From positions 1 through 36,969 of the forward strand of contig JAUHYP010000030.1 in assembly GCA_030426265.1 (NCBI GenBank): DNA of 36,969 nt, read 5' to 3'. This document shows, in pieces, positions 19,659 through 28,610 of this stretch (its first letter is position 1; every line of letters starts with the position of its first letter). Source of the DNA: Gammaproteobacteria bacterium (lineage in GTDB: Bacteria > Pseudomonadota > Gammaproteobacteria > Xanthomonadales > SZUA-36). The translations under genes were made by a program, and so were the position numbers. The notes beneath the pieces were generated by a model. That model made no database searches, was not told where the DNA came from, and saw only the letters and a list, made by a program, of their open reading frames with translations.

Positions 19659-20183
19659 TCAGGGCGTTCCGGCGTCCAGCGACAGGTTCCACTCGTCCAC
19701 GCGCGCCGAGTGATCGGCGAGCACCTGCTCGACACCCTCCACCGACACCTTCTCGATGCGGTCGCCCTGGGCGATCGCGTCGACGACGGCCTGGTCCTCG
19801 GCGCCCAGCACTTCGCCGAACACCGTGTGCTTGCCGTCCAGCCAGTCGGTGGGCACGTGCGTGATGAAGAACTGGCTGCCGTTGGTACCGGGTCCCGCAT
19901 TCGCCATCGACAGTTTGCCCGGTGCGTCGTGGCGCGCCTTGGGCGAGCACTCGTCCTCGAAACGGTAGCCGGGGCCGCCGGTGCCGGTGCCCCGGGGGCA
20001 GCCGCCCTGGACCATGAAATTCGGAATGACCCGGTGGAATCCGAGTCCGTCGTAGAACCCGTGCTGAACCAGGTTGGCGAAGTTGGCCACCGTCACGGGC
20101 GCGACGAGGTCGAACAGGCGGACCCGGATCGGGCCCTTGCTGGTGTCGAAGCGCGCCGTGGCGCCGCTGCTGAGATCGGACAT
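19659..20183 (-). CDS. ppiB: Cyclophilin-type peptidyl-prolyl isomerase
   Basis: A 174-residue single-domain cyclophilin without signal peptide, so a cytoplasmic PpiB type. Catalytic motifs are intact: [14 protein letters not shown] with the catalytic Arg, [10 protein letters not shown], and [12 protein letters not shown]. The usual E. coli PpiB is 164 residues. A possible -10 (TAAAAT, 20219-20224) lies about 40 bases ahead of the start on the minus strand. Confidence 0.94.
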   Translation of the reverse strand: MSDLSSGATARFDTSKGPIRVRLFDLVAPVTVANFANLVQHGFYDGLGFHRVIPNFMVQGGCPRGTGTGGPGYRFEDECSPKARHDAPGKLSMANAGPGTNGSQFFITHVPTDWLDGKHTVFGEVLGAEDQAVVDAIAQGDRIEKVSVEGVEQVLADHSARVDEWNLSLDAGTP

Positions 20184-20455
20184 GGAATCAGGCTCCGTAG
20201 GGATTCGTCGGGGTCGCTATTTTAGGCGGGGACGGCGCCGGGGTCATGAACGAATTCGTCGCGCCGGCGAAAGGATGACCGACTCCAGCGCAGTGACACC
20301 CCATTGCGCTAAATTTCATGAAACTTTTTGGGGCAACCCCGGGTCCATTACTTCGGAGGTCGCGGGCTTCATGGTCTCTCCCTCAAACCACAGGGTATCT
20401 CTGCACTCCTCACCCCCTGGGAGCCCGCGGCCTCTTCATTCTTCGAGTCCCATGA
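20184..20455 (-). other. Structured 272-base gap between murD2 and ppiB
   Basis: No conserved gene is seen. Its downstream part (minus sense) holds the likely ppiB -10. The part next to murD2 has nested inverted repeats: CGCGGGCTT at 20361-20369 against GAGCCCGCG at 20421-20429, enclosing CAGGG at 20391-20395 against CCCTG near 20415-20419. A second inverted repeat, AGCGCA (20287-20292) with TGCGCT (20305-20310), lies beside it. On the minus strand a GAGGGAGAG site precedes an 18-codon ORF (20316-20372). This could be a leader, a small RNA or chance structure. Confidence 0.35.
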
Positions 20456-21850
20456 TCACGCGTCGTTTTCGCCGCCCGGCGTCGCCCGCGCGTGGCGCGC
20501 GAAATCCCCCGCCCGCTCACGGTAATCCCGGTAGCGAGGAAAGCTGGGCGCCCCGGGCGAAAGCAACACCACGCCGCCCGGAGGCGTGAGCGCGCACGCC
20601 AGGCGCACCGCCTCGCCCATGTCCGCAACCGGATGCAGGCCGCCGGGTGGCGCCAGGCCAGCGGCGCCCAGGGTCCCGAGCACCGTCGATCCGCTGTCCG
20701 GCAGGCCGATCAGCGCATGGGGCCCTGCCGCGCGCAGGGCCGGAGCGTGCACGGCCCAGTCCAGGCCGCGGTCCAGCCCCCCGACCAGCACCGTCACGGG
20801 CACGCCCCGGAGCGCTTCGAGGGCCGCCAGGGTCGCCACGGGCGTGGTGGACAGGCTGTCATCCACGAAGCGCAGGCCGTCCCTTTCCCCCAGGGTGAAC
20901 AGGCGATGCGGCAGGCCCTGGAATCCAGCCAGCGCAGCAGTCCGGTCGAACGCAGGAAGGTCCAGGCGACCGAGCAGGGTCAGTGCCGCTGCCAGGTTGG
21001 CGAGGTTGTGGGCGCCGGGTGCGCCGGGCAGACCCGGCAGAGGCTGACCGGCTTCCCGCAGGGCACCATCCACCACCTGGAATCCGCCCGGCTCGTTGAA
21101 CCAGGCCACGTCGTCGCGATCCGCCAGGGCCGCCGCGAGCCCGGCATCCGCCCGGTTCGCGACCAGGCGGCCTCGCGGAACCAGGCCCGCCAGTCGGAGC
21201 TTGTCACCACGGTACGGCGCCCCGCCACCGTGCCAGTCGAGGTGCTCGTCGGAGAGGTTCAGCAGCACACCCCAGGTCGGTGATTCCACGAGGTCGCAGA
21301 GCTGGTAGCTGGAGAGCTCGACCACCCACCAGTCCGCGGCGTTGGGGTCACAGGCCACCAGCGGCACGCCGATGTTGCCCACGGCCTCGGCGCGCTGTCC
21401 GGCCGCGCACAGCAGATGGCGTATCAGCGCCGTGGTGGTGCTCTTGCCCTTGGTGCCGGTAACGGCAATCGTGCTCGCGCCCGGGTGCTCCGCCAGCCAC
21501 AGGTTGGTGGCGGTGGTGAAACCGACGCCGGCCGCGCGCGCCGCCACCAGCGGTGCGCGGTAGGGGCTGACGCCGGGTGAGCGCACCAGCAGTTCGTGCG
21601 CCGTGAGCCGCGCGGCGTCCAGGGGCCCGGTGATCCAACGGTCCTCCGGCGCAAAGCGGGCCATGAGTTCGGGCGTGAGCTCCGATTCGACGTACACGGT
21701 CACGGCCTGTTCGGGCGCCAGTGACCGCAGCCGCTCGCGCACCGCCAGGCCTTCGCGCCCGGCGCCGAGCAGGCCGGTATCGCGGCCGACCAGGTCAGAA
21801 ACGGTCAGGCCGGGCTGCACGCCCTCGGACGGATGCTCAAGGCTGGACAT
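20456..21850 (-). CDS. murD2: UDP-MurNAc-L-alanine--L-glutamate ligase, MurD2 type
   Basis: Mur-ligase family enzyme of 464 residues. The central ATP-binding motif is VTGTKGKSTTT at about 131-140, followed by NIGVP, VVELSSYQL and LNLSDEHLDWHG. The C-terminal domain has FQGLPHRL, FVDDSLSTTP and LLSPGAPSFPRYRDY. It resembles MurD, but its neighbour is MurL. In Xanthomonas the MurD-related MurD2 adds L-Glu, not D-Glu, to UDP-MurNAc-L-Ala, and MurL then inverts it. The start is ATG at 21850, overlapping the end of murL by 14 bases; a longer frame upstream is out of character (Arg-rich). The L-Glu specificity is inferred from context. Confidence 0.87.
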   Translation of the reverse strand: MSSLEHPSEGVQPGLTVSDLVGRDTGLLGAGREGLAVRERLRSLAPEQAVTVYVESELTPELMARFAPEDRWITGPLDAARLTAHELLVRSPGVSPYRAPLVAARAAGVGFTTATNLWLAEHPGASTIAVTGTKGKSTTTALIRHLLCAAGQRAEAVGNIGVPLVACDPNAADWWVVELSSYQLCDLVESPTWGVLLNLSDEHLDWHGGGAPYRGDKLRLAGLVPRGRLVANRADAGLAAALADRDDVAWFNEPGGFQVVDGALREAGQPLPGLPGAPGAHNLANLAAALTLLGRLDLPAFDRTAALAGFQGLPHRLFTLGERDGLRFVDDSLSTTPVATLAALEALRGVPVTVLVGGLDRGLDWAVHAPALRAAGPHALIGLPDSGSTVLGTLGAAGLAPPGGLHPVADMGEAVRLACALTPPGGVVLLSPGAPSFPRYRDYRERAGDFARHARATPGGENDA

Positions 21851-23189
21851 GACGCAGCAGTTCGGCCGGGATGCAATGCTCGCCGCCGGGTGCGAGTAGC
21901 GGGGACAAGGCGTCCTCGCCTTCCGCCCGCCCCGCCGCCGCCTCCGGCCCCAGCCGGCGCACGAGCGCCGCATCCCGCCAGCCTTCACGTTCCGCCAGGG
22001 CGGCCATCAGCGCGCGGCTCTCCTCCACCGTTCCCACGCATTCGAAGGGCTTGTCGCGCCCCAGGGCGCAGAGCTCCCGAAATCCCTCCTCCTGGGACGG
22101 ATCATCCAGCAGGTTGCGGCCGACGATGGCGCTGACGTCGCCCGGCGACAGCCAGGGCGCGAGCGCCAGGGTGGTGAAGCGGCACTTCGGACAATCGCCG
22201 CACCACCGACCCTGGATGCGCGATCCGTCCCGATGGAAGTTGCGGTTGCAGCTGGAGAACACCGGGTGGTACCGGGTGAGCGCACTGAATCGCCGCGTCA
22301 CGGCCGCCTCACCCAGCGGGCGCAGCAGGGAGAAGACCTCGAGGTCGCCCGCCACCCGTTCCGCGACGACCTCACGAAAAGCGCGTTCGAATTCGAGGCT
22401 CTTGGAATACTGGTGGTTGACCGCGGTGCCGGAGGCGTCGAACAGGGTGGGTTCCTCGGCCGATCGCTCGTTGGAAAAGACCACCCAGCGATAGCCGTAG
22501 AGGATGGCCGCGCAGCTGAGAATGGCCATGTTGATGGCGGTCACCGGTACGTGCCCGTTCCAGGCGCCGGCGGCGTTCATCTCCATCAACCGGGGTGCGA
22601 TGTGCCGCTGGATGCGGATCAGTGGCAGGCCCGCGGCCCGCACGGTGTCGCCGATCAGGGTCGAGGCGCCGACGGTCACAGGCTGGATCTCCACGCCGCC
22701 CTCCCGCAGCAGTTCCAGGCTGACCAGGCTGTCCTTGCCGCCCCCCATGGCGACCAGGGCCCGGTCCGGCAGTCCCAGGGGCTCGGCACCGGGCAGGCCC
22801 GGGACGTCGGGAGCGATAGTGACCGGAAAACGGATCGCGCCTTCGAGGTCGAGGCCGTTGACGTGCGCGAATTCCCCCAGGCCCCGGGTCCAGGTCCGCT
22901 CCAGGAAGCCGGACAGGGCCGCGTCCACGGCGTGATCGCCGACATCGATGTCGGGCGGCAGGGCCGCCTTCCAATAGCTGACACCGGCGAGCAGGTGCAG
23001 GAGCGCCAGCGCCCGGTCGAAGGCCGCCTGCCGGGACGCCTCCGGCGGCCACGGCGCCCAGGGGAACACCAGGGTCTCCACCAGTGGCTCCCCCCGCTCG
23101 AAGCCGTAGGCGAGCGTTGCCGTCCCGGTCGCCGGGTCGTAGCGCCGGTCCAGGAACCGGAAGGTTTCGGCGCGGGCGACGTCAGTCAC
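21837..23189 (-). CDS. murL: UDP-MurNAc-L-Ala-L-Glu epimerase
   Basis: The 450-residue protein matches MurL, which converts the terminal L-Glu of UDP-MurNAc-L-Ala-L-Glu to D-Glu in an ATP- and Mg-dependent reaction. Visible features are a PP-loop-like ATP site, VAMGGGKDSLVSLELL (about residue 148), VFSNERSAEEPT, and a C-terminal Cys cluster in WCGDCPKCRF, preceded by SSCNRNFH. Its start GTG overlaps the aspartate kinase stop by eight bases, and its end overlaps murD2 by 14 bases, so all three are translationally coupled. Identification rests on recalled family features plus the MurD2 pairing. Confidence 0.88.
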   Translation of the reverse strand: MTDVARAETFRFLDRRYDPATGTATLAYGFERGEPLVETLVFPWAPWPPEASRQAAFDRALALLHLLAGVSYWKAALPPDIDVGDHAVDAALSGFLERTWTRGLGEFAHVNGLDLEGAIRFPVTIAPDVPGLPGAEPLGLPDRALVAMGGGKDSLVSLELLREGGVEIQPVTVGASTLIGDTVRAAGLPLIRIQRHIAPRLMEMNAAGAWNGHVPVTAINMAILSCAAILYGYRWVVFSNERSAEEPTLFDASGTAVNHQYSKSLEFERAFREVVAERVAGDLEVFSLLRPLGEAAVTRRFSALTRYHPVFSSCNRNFHRDGSRIQGRWCGDCPKCRFTTLALAPWLSPGDVSAIVGRNLLDDPSQEEGFRELCALGRDKPFECVGTVEESRALMAALAEREGWRDAALVRRLGPEAAAGRAEGEDALSPLLAPGGEHCIPAELLRHVQP

Positions 23190-24567
23190 GGGCCGGCGCT
23201 CCGCCCAGCACGAGCGTGGAATGCAGCAGCCGGGCCAGGGCCGCAGCGCCTTCGGCTTCCACCAGCAGGCTGACGCAACGGTCCGCCGCCGAGTGGGACA
23301 TCATCAGCAGGCGATGCTCCTGGAAAAACGCCCGTGTGCCCGCCAGGCCATGCAGGGCCAGGCGCGCGTCCCGGCCGACCAGGTTGACACCGACGCAGCC
23401 CGGGAAGGCCTCGACGCTGCACAGGGGCTGCAGCGCCGCCACGAGCTCGGCGACACCCTCCGGTTCGAGGTGGTTGGCGCGGGTATCGATGGCCAGGGTC
23501 GTGGTGGTCTCCGAAGTCGCCACCTGGTCCACGGACAGGCCGCGATCACTGATCACCCGGAACACGCCGGCCAGGAATCCCACCTGCTGGCGGGTGTCCA
23601 GGTTCTGCAACAGCAGGACGAGCATGTGGGGTTGGCAGGCCACCGCGCGGGCGCCTGCCGCGGCCGGCGCCGGATCGGCGACGATGCGCGTGCCCTGGCC
23701 CGAAGGGTTCGACAGGTCGCGAATCCACAAGGGGACGCCTGCCTCCGCAGAAGCCCGAATGCTGCGCCCGTGGATGACGCGGGCCCCGCCGGCGGCCATT
23801 TCCAGGGCCTCCTCCCAGGCGAGTTCCGGAATCAGCCGGGCGCCGGGTTCGTGGCGTGGATCGGCGGTGAACAGGCCCGGCACATCGGTCCAGATCTCGA
23901 CACGCGCGGCGCCGAGGCAGGCGCCCATCAGCGCCGCCGAGGTGTCCGAACCGCCACGACCGAGCAAAGCGCTGCCACCGTCCGGCCCGCGCACGACGTA
24001 CCCCTGGGTGACAAGCACCGCATCCAGGGCGCGCCAGCGCGATTCCAGCGCCGGGTCGCCGGCGACGTCGCAGCGCGCCACCAGCCAGGCGCGGGCGCTT
24101 TCGGGGTCCGGCTCTGGCGCGACGGACAGGGCCTCCCGGGCATCGACCCAGGCGGCGCGCGCCCCGGGACCGTCCAGGAAGGCCGCACCCAGCTGGCTCG
24201 AGAACCACTCGCCCTGCGCGACGATCGCGGCCGTGCGCCGCGGCCCAGACACCGAAGCCAGGGCTGTCGCGAGCGTTTCCAGGCCGGCATCCAGCCAGGG
24301 GGAAGGATCGACGCCCAGTTCCACCGCGAGCCGGGCATGAAGATCGCGGAGGCCGGACAGGCCGCTGTCGTCGTCGACCTCCCCGGCCGCCAGGGCGAGC
24401 AGCTGGTCCGTGACGCCGGCGAGGGCCGAGCACACGACCAGCACGCGAACACCCTCTGCCCGCCGCTCGGCGACGAGCGCGGCGATCGCGCGCCACTGGT
24501 CTGCGCCGGCCACGGAGGTGCCGCCGAACTTCATGACCACCCAGGGCTGGCCGCTGGAATCGCTCAC
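23182..24567 (-). CDS. Aspartate kinase
   Basis: A 461-residue aspartate kinase, the first step from aspartate to diaminopimelate, lysine, threonine and methionine. The kinase domain begins VVMKFGGTSVAG and includes LGRGGSDTSAALMG and TDVPGLFTADPR. Tandem ACT domains lie at about 300-450 (LLLQNLDTRQQVGFLAGVFRVI; LVGRDARL), suggesting amino-acid feedback. The style is that of the kinase half of the LysAC kinase/diaminopimelate decarboxylase fusions of Xanthomonas, but here no decarboxylase domain follows. Start GTG, first gene of the kinase-murL-murD2 operon. The grouping links supply of the third stem-peptide residue with formation of the second. Confidence 0.92.
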   Translation of the reverse strand: MSDSSGQPWVVMKFGGTSVAGADQWRAIAALVAERRAEGVRVLVVCSALAGVTDQLLALAAGEVDDDSGLSGLRDLHARLAVELGVDPSPWLDAGLETLATALASVSGPRRTAAIVAQGEWFSSQLGAAFLDGPGARAAWVDAREALSVAPEPDPESARAWLVARCDVAGDPALESRWRALDAVLVTQGYVVRGPDGGSALLGRGGSDTSAALMGACLGAARVEIWTDVPGLFTADPRHEPGARLIPELAWEEALEMAAGGARVIHGRSIRASAEAGVPLWIRDLSNPSGQGTRIVADPAPAAAGARAVACQPHMLVLLLQNLDTRQQVGFLAGVFRVISDRGLSVDQVATSETTTTLAIDTRANHLEPEGVAELVAALQPLCSVEAFPGCVGVNLVGRDARLALHGLAGTRAFFQEHRLLMMSHSAADRCVSLLVEAEGAAALARLLHSTLVLGGAPARD

Positions 24568-24764
24568 GACGCCTGTCCTGCCTGCTTACGGTGGCGGAAC
24601 GTTACCGGATGCCCCTGGGCCTGTACAGACGAGGCGCAACGGCCGCCACCACCTGGCCCGATTTCCCCGCCCCGGCCACCGGGCCGCACGGCAAGGCCGT
24701 CACGGACCTGCTTCAATGAGGAGTACGCCATGCGCACGAAAAGAGCCCAGGAGGATCAGCACGC

Positions 24765-26804
24765 ATGCCACAGTACCGTACGGAGGACATCCGCAACATT
24801 GCCCTCGTGGGCCACACCGGCAGCGGCAAGACCACGCTCGCCGAGGCCCTGCTCGCAGCCACCGGCGCCATCGGCGAGGCCGGCACCGTCGAGCGAGGTT
24901 CCACCGTCATGGACCACGGGTCCCTGGAGCACCGCTACCAGCACTCCCTGGACTCGTCCATTGCGAGCTTCGACTTCGAAGGCACGCACGTGAACCTCAT
25001 CGACACGCCGGGTTTTCCCGATTTCCGCGGCCCGGCCCTGGCGTCCATGGCCGCCGCCGAAACCAGCGCCATCGTCATCAACGCGGGCGCCGGGATCGAA
25101 CTGTCCACGCGGCGCCTGATGCGCCGCGCCAAGGCCCGACGCCTGTGCCGCATGATCATCGTGAACCGCATCGATTCTCCCGGGGTCGACCTGGCGGGGC
25201 TGGTGCACGAGATCCAGGCGGAGTTCGGTCCCGAATGCCTGCCGATCAACCTGCCCTCCGACGGGATGAGCCGGGTCAGCGACTGCTTCTTCGAAACCGA
25301 GGGCGAGACCGACATCTTTTCCCTGGCCGAGGCCCACGAGGCCATCATCGACCAGATCGTCGAGATGGACGACGAACTGATGATGAAGTACCTGGACGGC
25401 GGGGAGCTGGGTCGCGAGGAACTGCACGACGCCGCCGAGCGCGCCCTGCGCCGCGCCCACCTGGTGCCCATCTGTTTCACATCGGCCGTCACCGGGGCCG
25501 GCATTCCGGAACTGCTGAAACTCTGCAAACGCCTGGTGCCCAATCCCGCCGAAGGCAACCCGCCCCTGTTCATCCGGGGAACCGAGGGCGAATCCGTCGG
25601 GAGCACGCCCGACCCGGACGCCCACGTGCTCGCCCACGTGTTCAAGATCGCCAACGACCCGTTCGTGGGCAAGCTGAGCATCTTCCGCATCTACCAGGGC
25701 ACGGTCACGCCCGACACCCAGTTGTTCGTCGGCGATGGCCGCAAGGCCTTCAAGGTGGGCCACCTGTTCGCCGTCCAGGGCGGCAAGCACCACGAAATCG
25801 ACCGGGGCGTGCCGGGCGACCTCTGCGCCGTCGCCAAGCAGGACGACATCCATTACGACGCCGTGCTGCACGACTCCCACGACGAGGACGAATGGCGCAT
25901 GAGTCCCCTGGACTTTCCGCAGCCCATGTACGGCCTGGCCGTCAGCGCCCGCAAGCGCGGGCAGGAGCAGAAACTGGCCCAGGCGCTGCACAAGCTCTCC
26001 GAAGAGGACCCCTGCTTCCGGGTGGAGCACAACCAGGAACTCAACGAGACCGTCATGCGCGGCCTGGGCGAATTGCACATGCGGGTGACCCTGCAGCGCA
26101 TGAGCGAGCAGCACCATGTCGAGGTGGACACGCGGCCGCCGCGCATCGCCTACCGCGAAACGGTCACCCGCCCGGCCGACGGCCACTACCGCCACAAGAA
26201 GCAGACCGGCGGCGCCGGCCAGTTCGGCGAGGTGTTCCTGCGCGTCCGGCCCCTGGGCCGTGGCGAAGGGTTCCGTTTCCAGAGCAAGGTGGTCGGCGGT
26301 TCCATTCCCACCAACCTCATCCCCGCCGTGGAAAAAGGCGTGCGGCAGATTCTCACCGAAGGCGCCGTCGCCGGCTACGCCCTGCAGGACCTGGAAGTGG
26401 AGGTGTACGACGGCAAGCACCACCCGGTGGACTCGAAGGAAATCGCCTTCGTCATCGCCGGCCGCCATGCCTTCCTGGACGCCATCGGCAACGCCGGTCC
26501 GCAGATTCTCGAGCCCATCGTGTCAGTGGACGTCACTGTCCCCGACGACCACATGGGCGACATCACCGGCAACCTGGCGAGCCGCCGGGCGCGAATCAAC
26601 GGCACCGAGAACCTGCGCGGGGGCCTCGTGACCATTCGTGCGGACGTTCCGCTCAGCGCCCTGGCCGACTACCACACCGAACTCAAGAGCCTGACGCAGG
26701 GCACGGGCAGCTTCACCATGGAGTTCAGCCACTACGATCCCGTTCCCAGCGACGTCCAGCAGGACCTCGCGCGGCAGTTCCGGCCGGAGAGCCAGGCCAG
26801 CTGA
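24765..26804 (+). CDS. Elongation factor G-like translational GTPase (EF-G paralogue)
   Basis: A 679-residue protein with the five-domain EF-G layout, preceded by AGGAGG. GTPase motifs: G1 GHTGSGKT (16-23; EF-G has GHIDAGKT), G3 DTPGF (80-84; EF-G has DTPGH), and G4 NRID (134-137; EF-G has NKMD). The switch-I RGITI motif, expected near residues 55-65, is not recognisable. Domain IV is present with KKQTGGAGQFGEV, and domain V ends with MGDITGNLASRR. It therefore belongs with EF-G-like paralogues rather than the fusA of the str operon. The Phe at the catalytic His position predicts weak or altered GTP hydrolysis. Role unknown; related paralogues have been linked to translocation under stress. 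Confidence 0.9.
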   Translation: MPQYRTEDIRNIALVGHTGSGKTTLAEALLAATGAIGEAGTVERGSTVMDHGSLEHRYQHSLDSSIASFDFEGTHVNLIDTPGFPDFRGPALASMAAAETSAIVINAGAGIELSTRRLMRRAKARRLCRMIIVNRIDSPGVDLAGLVHEIQAEFGPECLPINLPSDGMSRVSDCFFETEGETDIFSLAEAHEAIIDQIVEMDDELMMKYLDGGELGREELHDAAERALRRAHLVPICFTSAVTGAGIPELLKLCKRLVPNPAEGNPPLFIRGTEGESVGSTPDPDAHVLAHVFKIANDPFVGKLSIFRIYQGTVTPDTQLFVGDGRKAFKVGHLFAVQGGKHHEIDRGVPGDLCAVAKQDDIHYDAVLHDSHDEDEWRMSPLDFPQPMYGLAVSARKRGQEQKLAQALHKLSEEDPCFRVEHNQELNETVMRGLGELHMRVTLQRMSEQHHVEVDTRPPRIAYRETVTRPADGHYRHKKQTGGAGQFGEVFLRVRPLGRGEGFRFQSKVVGGSIPTNLIPAVEKGVRQILTEGAVAGYALQDLEVEVYDGKHHPVDSKEIAFVIAGRHAFLDAIGNAGPQILEPIVSVDVTVPDDHMGDITGNLASRRARINGTENLRGGLVTIRADVPLSALADYHTELKSLTQGTGSFTMEFSHYDPVPSDVQQDLARQFRPESQAS

Positions 26805-26888
26805 CCCGGGACAGGTGTCCTGCCCGGTGTCCCGGACTGAAGGACGCCGGGACGGGTCTCGCGTCCACGAGCGGTGAACCGCGGCCGT

Positions 26889-27632
26889 CTAGCCGTCCGC
26901 GTCGATTCCGAACATGCGGTCGAGCCGCTTCGCGGGGCCAAGCTCGAACTTGTTCATCTTGCTCAGGCGCTGATTCTCGGTGTTCTGGGGATGGATGACC
27001 GAGGCCCACATCGGCCATTGCGTTCTCTCCATGCGCACTGCAGGTCCGGACTGCATCAGTTGGTGGTGCTGCCGAAAGAAGACCGTTCGGACGTCGCTCG
27101 GCTTGCCGACGTCCTCAATGAGCGTCAGGAAGGGGTTGTCGGGGTACGCCGAATAGAAGTAGGCGCCTGTGGCCACCTCGTAGTTGCAACCACCGGGAAA
27201 GCTCACGACCAGGCCCCTTTCCGCCTCGTGGTCATCGACCTCGACCCGGCCCAGGCGAGCGAAAAAGGAACGATGGACCAGGTCATCGGAATCGAGCCGG
27301 GTCATCCGCAAGCGCATCGGGAACAGCGACGGATCCAGGGCATCGACGATGGCGTTGCGCAGACTGACGTCACGGCTGTCATGAATGCGGAAGGAGAGCC
27401 CTTCGAGGAGCGGCTCGAGCCGCGCGTACAGGTCGTAGCGGTCGGCGTCGCTCACCAGGATCAGCCACTGGTCCGGTTTTTCGCGGCAATTGCGCAGGCT
27501 GCGCACCGTGTATTCGGCGAACATCCCGATGCGGTGATCCAGCCAGTCGCGGTATTCCGCTTCCGAAGCGGAATTCCACCGCGGGTCCTGCAGGTTGAAT
27601 CGCGTCACCAGGATCGTCTGGTCGTTGGTCAT
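26889..27632 (-). CDS. Putative glycosyltransferase (rhamnosyltransferase-like family)
   Basis: A 247-residue cytoplasmic protein resembling the Pfam 'putative rhamnosyl transferase' family. The N-terminus TILVTRFNL, the early RIGMFAEYTVRSLRNCREKPDQWLILVSDA and the Asp-rich TRLDSDDLVH (a DxDD-type nucleotide-sugar site, about residue 111) are the recognisable parts. The sugar cannot be told, though dTDP-rhamnose is made possible by rfbD upstream in the window. It is the last gene of a minus-strand set (sulfotransferase, methyltransferase, this gene) and converges on the EF-G-like gene. Confidence 0.72.
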   Translation of the reverse strand: MTNDQTILVTRFNLQDPRWNSASEAEYRDWLDHRIGMFAEYTVRSLRNCREKPDQWLILVSDADRYDLYARLEPLLEGLSFRIHDSRDVSLRNAIVDALDPSLFPMRLRMTRLDSDDLVHRSFFARLGRVEVDDHEAERGLVVSFPGGCNYEVATGAYFYSAYPDNPFLTLIEDVGKPSDVRTVFFRQHHQLMQSGPAVRMERTQWPMWASVIHPQNTENQRLSKMNKFELGPAKRLDRMFGIDADG

Positions 27633-27704
27633 GGGGTCGGTTCCGGACTGGCGATGAATGGCACGTTCACTCCTGGAAACCCCGCCCCTGGTTCACGACG
27701 GCAC

Positions 27705-28610
27705 TCAGGGGACTGAGGGCATGGACAGGCCGGCGCGACAGATGCCGACCTCTTCCCGCTTCGTTGCGTAAGCATACACGCGCCCCGATCGAGGCTCCCA
27801 GACGCTCTGGACATCCACGAACCCCGCCTCGAGGAGCATTCGCTCCAGTGCGAGCGGGCTTGGCACGAACCAGTTCCAGCCGCCCCGGTCGAGGTCCTCG
27901 CGGGACCCTGAATGAGACCGGCGGCTGCCCTCGAAGACACATACGGGCTCGTCGCGGTCGACACCCATCGACTCCACGAGGATATCGCCTCCCGGCAACA
28001 ACGCATTGAACATCAGCCGCAGTCCCAACACCGGGTCGGACAGGTGATAGACGACGCCGGGCATCACGACGCGATCGAAGCGGCGAAGAAATTCCGGCCG
28101 GTTGCACTCGTAGAGCGACATGGCCTGAACGTTCGCCACATCGGCGAGCCCGAAGGCGTCGACCAGAAACCGGGCCATGCGGGCGTATTTGCGCACTTCC
28201 TCGATCGCGGTGACGCTGGCGCCCAGGCGCGCGAGCATCAGGGTCGTCCCCCCACACCAGCAGCCGACGTCCAGGACCTGTCGGCCGGTGTAAGTCTCGC
28301 TCGCGACCCCGAACAGGGAGGCGAAGCGCGCCAGGACGTCGATGTGCCGCCGCCTCATTCGTCCCTCCAGGCGAAAGGCGCCGAAATCGTGGTCGTGGCC
28401 CCAGTGAAACTTGATCGAAAGATCCCGCTGTCGATCGAGGTCACCCGCCCCGTACCCTTCGCCCTCCGCATCGACGACGCCCAGGTGGCTGTTCAGTGCT
28501 TCCTCGAAACGTTCCGGGGTGATCCCGACGAGACTGGCGACTGTGAAATGGCGGAAATGATCCGCCAGGGTCTCGGCGCACGCTTCGAAACCGGCCTCGG
28601 CCTGCGTCAT
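27705..28610 (-). CDS. SAM-dependent methyltransferase
   Basis: A 301-residue class I methyltransferase with SAM motif VLDVGCWCGGTT at about 112-123 and the post-motif segment GVVYHLSDPVLGL, which recalls the CmoB/DUF1698-like group. The N-terminal 100 residues include FHWGHDHDFG and have no domain I recognise. Its ATG overlaps the stop of the upstream sulfotransferase by four bases (28607-28610), so the two are coupled. The neighbourhood suggests methylation of a glycan or lipid carrier rather than tRNA. Confidence 0.82.
   Translation of the reverse strand: MTQAEAGFEACAETLADHFRHFTVASLVGITPERFEEALNSHLGVVDAEGEGYGAGDLDRQRDLSIKFHWGHDHDFGAFRLEGRMRRRHIDVLARFASLFGVASETYTGRQVLDVGCWCGGTTLMLARLGASVTAIEEVRKYARMARFLVDAFGLADVANVQAMSLYECNRPEFLRRFDRVVMPGVVYHLSDPVLGLRLMFNALLPGGDILVESMGVDRDEPVCVFEGSRRSHSGSREDLDRGGWNWFVPSPLALERMLLEAGFVDVQSVWEPRSGRVYAYATKREEVGICRAGLSMPSVP

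Noticed and set aside
20320-20345. Terminator at the TTTTTGGGGCAACCCC stretch
   Set aside because: The T run precedes the hairpin on the plus strand and reads as A after it on the minus strand, so it would not terminate in either direction.
24756-26468. 570-residue minus-strand frame across the EF-G-like gene
   Set aside because: Antisense shadow with biased composition and no domains; the plus-strand frame has GTPase motifs and a ribosome-binding site.
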